Source of the DNA: Candidatus Hydrogenedentota bacterium | GTDB taxonomy: Bacteria; Hydrogenedentota; Hydrogenedentia; Hydrogenedentales; SCBR16-9 | Direction: 5' to 3' | DNA length: 8,524 nucleotides | Assembly (NCBI GenBank): GCA_007116095.1 | Contig: SKJD01000105.1 | Coordinates: forward strand, 1-8,524 | In this document: in pieces, positions 1 to 5,244 of the stretch | Layout: each line of letters begins with the position of its first letter | Numbering within the stretch: position 1 is the stretch's first letter | Made by a program: the position numbers and the translations under genes | Notes under the pieces: generated by a model | The model's input: the letters and a program-made list of their open reading frames with translations, nothing else | Told to the model about the DNA's origin: nothing | The model's database searches: none

Positions 1-403
1 CCCGGATCGTCGGCCCCTCCCCTTCAAATTGTAGGAGAATTTCCGGGGGCGTGGGCCAGTGCGCGCTCCGGCAATGGAGGCGCAGTGAAACGTCCAGGCG
101 CTCCCCTTCCCGGAGCTGCAAGGATCCCCTCCGCGGCATATCTCGAATCTGAAAGCGAATGGCCTGAATCGTCACAGGCGGCAGATAGGACTCCTGCAAC
201 TGGGAAATAGGCGGACGTTCCGGCACGGCTCTCCAGCCCGTCGGCTCGGCGGCCGCCTTGTCCCCTACGCCCAACAGCATGCCCCAGGGCATGAGCAGGA
301 AGAGCAGGCAGTACAGGCGCGGCCAACACACGCTTGGGAAAAAAATACGAAGTTGTGGCAGAATGCCTATAGCAGAAATCCTTATTTGTATTCTATTCAT
401 TGA
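1..403 (-). CDS. Unrecognised exported or membrane-anchored protein, N-terminal part (cut by window edge)
   Basis: The minus-strand frame beginning with ATG at 403-401 stays open to base 1, giving about 134 residues of a longer protein. The first 50 residues begin MNRIQIRISAIGI and contain a hydrophobic stretch (about residues 29-44, with YCLLFLLMPWGMLLG) followed by polar sequence. This looks like a signal peptide or single membrane anchor, so the rest is probably outside the cytoplasm. The visible mature part (WRAVPERPPISQL, then alternating hydrophobic and charged residues such as RLDVSLRLHC) looks like beta-rich sequence, but I recognise no family. There is no clear Shine-Dalgarno sequence before the ATG, and in-frame ATGs further in (about residues 36 and 39) would shorten the hydrophobic segment, so the start is uncertain. 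It is divergent from the response regulator gene. Another minus frame here (24-329) is Ala/Gly/Pro-rich and is probably a shadow. Confidence 0.55.
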
Positions 404-460
404 TTGACAAACTGTTCAGGCCTGGCCGCTTACCGGGTATGCCGGGCCAATGCAAAGAAT

Positions 461-464
461 GGAG
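461..464 (+). promoter_or_regulatory. Ribosome binding site that decides the response regulator start
   Basis: GGAG lies 7 nt upstream of the GTG at 472-474, an ideal spacing. The longer readings from TTG at 400 or ATG at 439 have no comparable site, and the residues they add (FRPGRLPGMPGQCKEWRLA) are not part of the receiver fold. Confidence 0.6.
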
Positions 465-471
465 ACTTGCC

Positions 472-852
472 GTGTCCGCAGCCACCGTACTCATAGTTGA
501 TGACGAACCCGATGTCGTGTCGATACTGAGCATCCTTCTTAACAGCGAAGGCTACCGCGTACTCAAAGCCTATGATGGCATCAGCGCCGTGGATTTGGCT
601 TTGCATCAACGGCCTGATCTGATTCTGCTGGACCTGATGATGCCGGCGATGAGTGGCTATGAAGTCTGTGAGCAGTTAAAAGCCAATCCCAGCACAGAGG
701 ACATCCCCGTGCTTTGTATCACCTCCGCGCACTCGCCTTCTGCCCGCGCCCAATGCCTCAAGGTCGGAGCCGCGACGCTCCTGGAAAAGCCTTTTCCGCC
801 GATGGAACTCATTGCCCAGGTGGAACGCTACCTGCCCCAGGCGACAGGCTGA
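472..852 (+). CDS. Single-domain response regulator (CheY-like receiver)
   Basis: A 126-residue protein that is entirely a receiver (REC) domain. It would be phosphorylated on Asp by a histidine kinase and act in the cytoplasm through protein-protein contacts, since it has no output domain. Visible landmarks, numbered from GTG 472, are VLIVDDEPD with the acidic pair D10/D11, the phospho-acceptor D54 in ILLDLMMP, the conserved Thr T84 in LCITSA, and the Lys K106 in LLEKPF. Length and order match CheY/Spo0F-type stand-alone receivers. The aromatic switch residue usually found three before the conserved Lys is Leu here (L103), so signal propagation may differ from CheY. No histidine kinase, chemotaxis or output gene lies nearby, so its partner is unknown. 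The gene ends 6 bp before the convergent beta-helix gene. An in-frame TTG at 400 would give 150 residues, but the GTG has the better ribosome site. Confidence 0.9.
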   Translation: MSAATVLIVDDEPDVVSILSILLNSEGYRVLKAYDGISAVDLALHQRPDLILLDLMMPAMSGYEVCEQLKANPSTEDIPVLCITSAHSPSARAQCLKVGAATLLEKPFPPMELIAQVERYLPQATG

Positions 853-858
853 ACGGCC

Positions 859-2670
859 TCAGAAACCGGTATTGTCGCTGATGACGAAGCTGTCCTCCTC
901 GTTGCCGGGACCCAGAGTGAACACGGCTTCACAGCCCGCGCCCTGGTCTTCCAGGCGGGCGGTATTGCCACGGATTTCGGCGTTGCGGGTGCTCATGACA
1001 TATATCGCGGAATTCGCTTCCGGGCGGTGTGGCCGTCGGCAGACATCTTCAATCACGTTGTCCATTATCTTGATGCCATCGGTGGACGTAACGAAGATGC
1101 CCGCGTTGTTGGCGCCTTGAATCCGGTTGTTCTCGATGGTGATGTTACGGATTACGCCAGGCTCCGGCGGAAAAGCGAAGTCCTTCAGGTAGGCGTAGAC
1201 CTGGATCACGCCTTCGGCCTGGGGATTGGTGTAGCCGCAGTTCTTGAAGGTGTTGTTCCGCACGACAATATCATGTGGCGCGATGCTCTCGTAGAAATGC
1301 ACGACCTCGGTCATCACGAAAATGCCGGAGGTGGTCGTTTTCTCGAAGCTGCAATCCTCCACCAGGGCGTCGCGGGTCTGGATCAGAAAGCCCCGGGCGC
1401 GGTTGTTTGTCACATGCGTATTAGAGATGTGGGCTCGCGCCACCCGCGAGACGTTGCCCAGCACATGGCCCTCGGCCAGGGTTTCAGGCAGGGGTTCTTC
1501 AAATACCACGCGGGATCGTAGGTCTTCTTCCCGATGGGAAGACGCCACCACGGCTTCTGCGTAGGAAAGCAGGGTATCCGTCGGCGACAGCTCCATCACG
1601 TCGCCTGGATCGGGCAGGATCTGGAAGCCCAGCGGATGATGACCGATCACCGTGCGTTCATCCACGATCTCCTCGATGATGAGGTAGAGGCCGGTTTTGA
1701 TGTTGACGGCGTCGTCTCCCATGCGGTCGAAACGGCAGTCGTCGATGCGAATCAACCCGGTGCAACCGCTAAAGTGCGTGCCGTCCGCCGTGGCGGAAAC
1801 CAGCCGTTCTTCGCCGGGCGTTGGCGCGACATGAAAACGCTCCAGGGTGATGTTGTGGGTCGTATCCGCGACCAGGCCCATGCCCGGCGTACTGTGCACC
1901 GTGACGTCGTGGACATGTACGTCTTGGCAGCGGGAGAACATAAAGGCGTTGTAGCTGTAGACCTGGTGCCGCAGCACGGCCCAATAGCCACTCTCAATCC
2001 CCGTATCAAAATTGGTGTGTACACGGAGGGTTTGCGGCGCGATTAGCTCGGTCTCCGGAACGGAGTAGTAGACATCCCGGCCAACGTCGCGCAGGGGCAG
2101 GCGTGTCTCCGGATCGAAGTCCTGGAAGGCCACCACCGGCTCTCCGCCTTCCACGGGGTAGCGGTCGAAGACCGCGACGTCAAAGTACTTGTCTCCGGTG
2201 TTGATGATTTCGCCTGCGGAATAGGGCGGGCGGACCCAGTCAATGGTGAGGTCTTTTACCGTGACTGTCTCGCAGCGGTAGAAGATAAACGGCGCCACGA
2301 CACCGGAGAAGAGCAGGCGGGCTCCCCCACCGTCAATCTCCAGGTTTTCCAGTTCCAAGAAACGGAAGGGTTGCCGGGGATGCTCGGGATGCACGCCCTC
2401 GGAGATGTGGTAGTCCCCTTCGGAGAAATGCAGCATCCGGGTCTGCCCTGGCTCCAGGTCGTCCAGGGCGTGCAAGGCCTCAATGGCGTCGATGATCGCC
2501 TGGGTGTCGTCCTTGCCATCATCCGGTGTTGCGCCATATTCGGTTACGTCGACTACACGCTTCGCGGACATGATGGTTTCCTCACCAATTGCCTCCCAGG
2601 CTCCGGCCAAGACTACGCCCAGGAACACTGTGTTAAATAATACGCAAATCCCGCGATATTTCCCGCTCAT
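859..2670 (-). CDS. Secreted right-handed beta-helix protein, GH110-like alpha-1,3-galactosidase
   Basis: 603 residues. Residues 1-25 form a signal peptide (basic n-region, core VLFNTVFLGVVLAGA, possible cleavage after AGA), so it is probably periplasmic or secreted. Residues 39-66 carry the usual opening of pectate-lyase-fold proteins (DVTEYGATPDDGKDDTQAI). The remainder is many short beta-helix rungs rich in Asn, Ile and Val. The GH110 signature is strong: TADGTHFSGC with D296, then MGDDAVN with D319/D320, then NNRARGFLIQT (422-432) and TSGIFV (447-452). The 23-residue spacing from D296 to the Asp pair equals that of the catalytic Asp residues I recall for the GH110 enzyme PdGH110B. Known GH110 enzymes are inverting exo-alpha-1,3-galactosidases acting on blood group B or lambda-carrageenan glycans. 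The exact substrate here is unknown. It appears to be transcribed alone. M34 is an alternative start with a much better ribosome site. Confidence 0.85.
   Translation of the reverse strand: MSGKYRGICVLFNTVFLGVVLAGAWEAIGEETIMSAKRVVDVTEYGATPDDGKDDTQAIIDAIEALHALDDLEPGQTRMLHFSEGDYHISEGVHPEHPRQPFRFLELENLEIDGGGARLLFSGVVAPFIFYRCETVTVKDLTIDWVRPPYSAGEIINTGDKYFDVAVFDRYPVEGGEPVVAFQDFDPETRLPLRDVGRDVYYSVPETELIAPQTLRVHTNFDTGIESGYWAVLRHQVYSYNAFMFSRCQDVHVHDVTVHSTPGMGLVADTTHNITLERFHVAPTPGEERLVSATADGTHFSGCTGLIRIDDCRFDRMGDDAVNIKTGLYLIIEEIVDERTVIGHHPLGFQILPDPGDVMELSPTDTLLSYAEAVVASSHREEDLRSRVVFEEPLPETLAEGHVLGNVSRVARAHISNTHVTNNRARGFLIQTRDALVEDCSFEKTTTSGIFVMTEVVHFYESIAPHDIVVRNNTFKNCGYTNPQAEGVIQVYAYLKDFAFPPEPGVIRNITIENNRIQGANNAGIFVTSTDGIKIMDNVIEDVCRRPHRPEANSAIYVMSTRNAEIRGNTARLEDQGAGCEAVFTLGPGNEEDSFVISDNTGF
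2579..2583 (-). promoter_or_regulatory. Internal Shine-Dalgarno before a second possible start of the GH110-like gene
   Basis: On the minus strand GAGGA is followed after 7 nt by an in-frame ATG at 2571-2569 (residue M34 of the long form). The upstream ATG at 2670 has only GGGGATTAGGTT before it. Starting at M34 would remove the signal peptide and yield a cytoplasmic protein that begins just before the beta-helix domain. Confidence 0.35.
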
Positions 2671-2787
2671 AACCTAATCCCCGTTCTTATATGATTCGGG
2701 CCCATTTTCATGCAATGGCAATATTAGCGTCCAATATGCTCCCCCTGCATAGCCTAACATGTATTTGATCGGGCCTGCCATATAGAA
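2671..2787. other. Intergenic region upstream of the GH110-like gene
   Basis: No gene is visible. On the minus strand, TATAAG at 2691-2686 is a possible -10 element, but no convincing -35 sits at the right distance. It would also place transcription initiation only about 9 nt before the ATG at 2670. Other AT-rich hexamers between 2705 and 2760 could serve instead. The left end receives the terminator of the zinc-ribbon gene. Confidence 0.4.
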
Positions 2788-2817
2788 AAGCACCCGCTGC
2801 CTGTGGCAGGGGTGCTT
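2782..2817 (-). terminator. Rho-independent terminator of the zinc-ribbon gene
   Basis: AAGCACCC at 2788-2795 pairs with GGGTGCTT at 2810-2817, and CTGCC at 2797-2801 pairs with GGCAG at 2805-2809. This gives a 13 bp stem with one bulged G (2796) and a TGT loop. Read on the minus strand the stem ends in TTTT followed by CTATA, a short U-tract. It lies about 65 nt after the stop codon of the minus-strand zinc-ribbon gene. On the plus strand no T-run follows, so it acts mainly for the minus strand. Confidence 0.75.
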
Positions 2818-2881
2818 GAATTGGCTCAGTCAATTTCTCTGGCCGGAGCTTATTTGGCGATATTGAACAGCGTGAAGGGCC

Positions 2882-3397
2882 TTAGAGTCGTCTTTCGTCT
2901 TCCATATCCACCAGATCGTCCAGTTTGTCTTCTTCCTCATCGTCTTCGTCGTCGTCATCGATGTCGTCTACGTCATCAAGGTCTTCACCGTCACCTGCTC
3001 CATCCTCTTCGTCATCATTTTTACCATCGCCATCATCGTCCTCATTGCCCGACTCCTCTTCGCTGGCGGCATCGTCGTCGAAGTTTTCCACTGTATCAAA
3101 CTTGCTGACGTCCATGCCGTCTTCGACGATCTCTTCTTCGTCATTGCCCTCCAGCATTACTTCGTCGTGCAACAAGGCCGTGGCTTTGGGCTTGGCTTTC
3201 TTCTTGGCGGCCGGTTTGGCCTTCGGCTTGGCCTTGCGTTTCAGTGATGGTTTGTCCGAGCTGTTGGCGGCTATCTTTTCAGAGCCGACCACCACCAATT
3301 TTTCTCCTTCACAGCCAGGGCATTCAAACCCCAGTTTTTCCGCTCCCCAATCGACAAAGCGACGTTTGCAACTGGGGCAATAGTATTTTATCGGCAT
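2882..3397 (-). CDS. Zinc-ribbon protein with Lys-rich linker and long acidic tail
   Basis: 171 residues in three blocks. Residues 1-30 form a treble-clef or rubredoxin-like zinc ribbon with two CxxC knuckles (C7/C10 in YYCPSCKRR and C26/C29 in FECPGCEG). Residues 49-72 are a basic linker of Lys, Pro and Ala (KPKAKPAAKKKAKPK type). Residues 78-168 are dominated by Asp and Glu, including an almost pure DDVDDIDDDDEDDEEED run. There is no signal peptide or membrane segment, so it should be cytoplasmic. Start choice is secure: GGGAG lies about 7 nt before the ATG. It has its own promoter (3500-3528) and terminator (2782-2817), so it is a single-gene unit. The architecture (zinc knuckle plus acidic tail) resembles the FYDLN-acid family in outline, but the FYDLN motif is absent and I do not assign it. 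A basic-to-acidic disordered protein could bind nucleic acid, ribosomes or basic proteins. No function can be assigned. Confidence 0.85.
   Translation of the reverse strand: MPIKYYCPSCKRRFVDWGAEKLGFECPGCEGEKLVVVGSEKIAANSSDKPSLKRKAKPKAKPAAKKKAKPKATALLHDEVMLEGNDEEEIVEDGMDVSKFDTVENFDDDAASEEESGNEDDDGDGKNDDEEDGAGDGEDLDDVDDIDDDDEDDEEEDKLDDLVDMEDERRL
2894..3082 (-). repeat. Low-complexity GAN/GAT-codon tract encoding the Asp/Glu tail
   Basis: On the plus strand the tract reads as irregular tcg, tca, tct and atc triplets, which are Asp and Glu codons on the minus strand. Codons vary (GAC, GAT, GAA, GAG), so this is selection for acidic residues rather than a pure DNA microsatellite, although slippage could change its length between strains. 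It creates a long open Ser-rich frame on the opposite strand. Confidence 0.7.
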
Positions 3398-3645
3398 AGC
3401 CGTTCTCCCTCACAGGTGTACATCAGGCTGACTTGAACTTGGTCAGGTCGGAGGTCTCCAACCAGTAAACTACATTAAAGAGGTGAAAGTATGGGCGGGA
3501 GTATAGCAAATAGCAGCGCAGGTATAAAAGCCGATACAACCGGTTCCCCGGAGGGGATATTTTGCCGTAAATTTTTGGCGATCCAGGGGCCTTTATTGCG
3601 CTGTTTTGATTTTGATACCCTGCTGTCGGGTTTGAAACGTAAAAG
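3398..3645. other. Intergenic region: leader of the zinc-ribbon gene and 3' flank of the Cys-rich gene
   Basis: Apart from the promoter at 3500-3528, I see no convincing gene. A minus frame crosses it and ends in LETSDLTKFKSA before a stop at 3423, but the rest of that frame has no protein-like character. TCCCC-GGA-GGGGA at 3545-3557 followed by TATTTT is a short terminator-like hairpin on the plus strand, where no upstream plus gene needs it. Confidence 0.4.
3500..3528 (-). promoter_or_regulatory. Sigma70-type promoter of the zinc-ribbon gene
   Basis: On the minus strand TTTATA (3528-3523, 4 of 6 to TTGACA) is followed after exactly 17 nt by TATACT (3505-3500, 5 of 6 to TATAAT). Predicted initiation near 3493 leaves a leader of about 95 nt before the ATG at 3397. 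Confidence 0.45.
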
Positions 3646-3942
3646 TTACATTGAGCGGCAAGTATCTTCCGATTTGGGAGGAACCTTGTCGCATTTGTCG
3701 CCGCTGGTGCAGCATATTGAGTTGCCGTACTCGTCGATCGAGGGGCCGCGACACCCCAACTTGCGAAAGCCCAGTCGCTTGACGGCAAACAGGTGGACGC
3801 CTCCCCAGATACCATACAGCACGGCTAAGGCTACGATTATAACTACGATGTTCAGCAAAATTTCCATATCGTGGGGAGATGCTCCAAAGCGCGGCCCAAG
3901 GCCGGCGAGATGACGGGATTCGGATTCTGCCCAAAAAGGCAT
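3646..3942 (-). CDS. Small single-pass membrane protein with Cys-rich tail
   Basis: 98 residues from ATG 3942, or 73 from ATG 3867 (M26). One clear transmembrane helix (about residues 28-46, ILLNIVVIIVALAVLYGIW) is followed by a basic stop-transfer stretch (VKRLGFRK) and a tail with five Cys (C64, C77, C78, C84, C95 in the long numbering). The positive side argues for a cytoplasmic tail that could hold a metal or Fe-S cluster. Helix plus C-x12-CC-x5-C loosely recalls the NqrM (DUF539) Na+-NQR maturation factor and FeoB-associated Cys-rich proteins, but the spacing is not identical and no nqr or feo gene is nearby. This is a weak hypothesis. The start is unresolved: neither ATG has a good ribosome site, and residues 1-25 look less protein-like than the rest. 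An extended -10 promoter lies just upstream, supporting the minus strand over the overlapping plus frame (3491-3913). Confidence 0.6.
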   Translation of the reverse strand: MPFWAESESRHLAGLGPRFGASPHDMEILLNIVVIIVALAVLYGIWGGVHLFAVKRLGFRKLGCRGPSIDEYGNSICCTSGDKCDKVPPKSEDTCRSM

Positions 3943-3970
3943 GCCGCTTTAACTTTTAATCTCTGACCAT

Positions 3971-3979
3971 ATTATAGCA
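3971..3979 (-). promoter_or_regulatory. Extended -10 promoter of the Cys-rich membrane protein gene
   Basis: The minus strand reads TGC followed by a perfect TATAAT (3976-3971). No good -35 exists at 16-19 nt, as is usual for extended -10 promoters. Initiation would be near 3964, about 22 nt before the ATG at 3942. Confidence 0.45.
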
Positions 3980-4262
3980 TAGCCCGGTTTCCCGGTAGAA
4001 ATGCATCCGGTCTGATACCCTGCCAAGCAGTAATTTGGCCTTCCCCGATGTGATGGGCAACGCTTCCGGCGTTTCTAAGAAGGCATGTCAACAATTGTAA
4101 TAAGGCAGGCGTACTCCGCCAGGAATACAATGCAGCCCGGCGCGATTAGCAATGACGTCGGATTATTATATACCATGAGGGGTGCGGGCGCTACGGCTGT
4201 ATATGTAGCGGTCTGAAGATGTTCTAACCGTAAACGCAATGTGATGGAGCCTAAGTACATAA
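3980..4262. other. Intergenic region upstream of the CPBP-like gene
   Basis: No convincing gene. A 61-codon minus frame (4075-4260) has no recognisable features. Possible elements for the plus-strand gene are TTAGCA at 4146-4151 and the AT-rich block at 4161-4172 (GATTATTATATA), but their spacings are not canonical. CGCTAC at 4189-4194 and GTAGCG at 4205-4210 form a 6 bp inverted repeat with a 10 nt loop, between that block and the start codon. GGAG at 4246-4249 is 13 nt from the ATG at 4263, longer than usual. Confidence 0.4.
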
Positions 4263-5225
4263 ATGGATAAAAAGGGGATTACGGTTTTTATTTTGATTAC
4301 TTTTGGCGCAGGCTATGCCCTGCAGGCGGGCCTGGGCTGGTTGGGCCTGATTCATCTGTCTGAACCGAATATTTTTCAGCGCATCCTCTTGCTGGCGTTG
4401 CTTTTCATACCGGCCCTCGGCTACTTAATCGCACGCAATTTCGGCGACAATAATGTGGACGCCAGGGGCGCATACCGATTCTGGCCCCTCCCCAAACGGC
4501 CATTGGCGCAGACCATCATCACCATGACGGTAACCTATGGGTTGGTTCATGTCCTGCTGGCGCTGAGTGGCCTTCAGCAACCCCAGTGGCGGATGGGCAC
4601 GCTGATGAACAACATCAACGCGACCCTGGTCGAATTACAGCAACCGCCAATGTCCGAAACCGTGGCTTCTATTGCGCCGGGCTTTTTGCTGGTTAGCGGA
4701 CTTCTCCTGAGCATTGTCCTGGGTGCGACGCTCTACGCCGTTGTGGCGCTGAGCATGATATACGCCTGGCATGGCTACCTCTTGCCACGCCTGATGCCCC
4801 TCGGAAAGACGCAGGCCTACTTGCTTACGGGACTGATTGCCGGATTATGGTTCTTGCCCTTATTTGTACTGTACCACCTGGAAGGCAACCAATACGGCGC
4901 TATACTGCCGACCTTGGTCCAGTTCCTGGCTGCGGCGATACTCCTTGGCGCGCTGGCCGGGGCCATCCTGCAACGAACGAAGCATATGGGGCTCGCGGCC
5001 GTGGCGCTAGGCGTCTATCTGGGGCAGGCCATGGGTATCTGGACCTATCTCTACCCGGTGGTTAATCCGCCATGGAGCGGCCCGACGGGTTTGGTGGCGC
5101 TGGCTTTGCTGGGTGTCCTGGTTTGCCGACCGGTTTTGGTAACCGGACCCTTGGACATGGACAAGCCGTCGGCGGATGATGATGCCGTCACTCCTACGCC
5201 CGTTTCCCAGGAGGAAAGCGCCTGA
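4263..5225 (+). CDS. CPBP-family (CAAX protease-like) membrane protein lacking catalytic motifs
   Basis: 320 residues with about eight hydrophobic segments (near 7-30, 39-57, 83-102, 138-165, 184-203, 212-236, 241-262, 276-295) and a polar, acidic C-terminus. The pattern is that of the CPBP/Abi intramembrane protease family (PF02517): the N-terminal ITFGAGYALQ and FIPALGYLIARNF blocks, then WHGYLLPRLMPLG (169-181) followed by LTGLIAGLWFLPLFVLYH (188-205). Active relatives carry EExxxR just before GYLLPRL and a His in GLWHLPLF. Here the two Glu positions are M165/I166, the Arg is H170 and the His is F197. The third motif (HxxxN) is not seen in helix 241-262. It is therefore probably an inactive family member with a non-proteolytic membrane role. 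The ribosome site is weak (GGAG 13 nt upstream). It is convergent with the sulfatase-like gene, 19 bp apart. Function is unknown. Confidence 0.8.
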   Translation: MDKKGITVFILITFGAGYALQAGLGWLGLIHLSEPNIFQRILLLALLFIPALGYLIARNFGDNNVDARGAYRFWPLPKRPLAQTIITMTVTYGLVHVLLALSGLQQPQWRMGTLMNNINATLVELQQPPMSETVASIAPGFLLVSGLLLSIVLGATLYAVVALSMIYAWHGYLLPRLMPLGKTQAYLLTGLIAGLWFLPLFVLYHLEGNQYGAILPTLVQFLAAAILLGALAGAILQRTKHMGLAAVALGVYLGQAMGIWTYLYPVVNPPWSGPTGLVALALLGVLVCRPVLVTGPLDMDKPSADDDAVTPTPVSQEESA

Positions 5226-5244
5226 TAGCGTAGACTTGCCCGGA

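Noticed and set aside
400..471. N-terminal extension of the response regulator from TTG 400
   Set aside because: The added residues are not part of a receiver domain, and the GTG at 472 has GGAG at ideal spacing. The TTGACA at 404-409 has no matching -10, so no promoter is called there.
1027..2046. Plus-strand open frames of 164 and 170 codons opposite the beta-helix gene
   Set aside because: The minus strand encodes a coherent GH110-like protein through the whole region. The plus frames show no domain and arise from GC-biased codon use.
2925..3383. Long plus-strand Ser-rich open frame of 152 codons
   Set aside because: It is the antisense of the Asp/Glu tail (GAN codons read as Ser on the other strand). 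The minus frame has zinc knuckles, a good ribosome site, a promoter and a terminator.
3491..3913. Plus-strand frame of 140 codons and minus-strand frames 3423-3815 and 3593-3934
   Set aside because: They overlap the Cys-rich membrane protein frame, which alone has a convincing transmembrane helix and a promoter. The others lack protein-like organisation.
3613..4023. Direct repeat TGATACCCTGC at 3613-3623 and 4013-4023, flanking the Cys-rich gene exactly 400 bp apart
   Set aside because: An 11 bp match is expected several times by chance in a window of this size. There is no transposase, and the flanks are not similar beyond the repeat.
4075..4260. Minus-strand frame of 61 codons
   Set aside because: It has no ribosome site or recognisable features and lies in the upstream region of the CPBP-like gene.
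5226..5244. Possible bidirectional terminator between the convergent CPBP-like and sulfatase-like genes
   Set aside because: No stable inverted repeat with a T-run on either strand is visible in or around the 19 bp gap.
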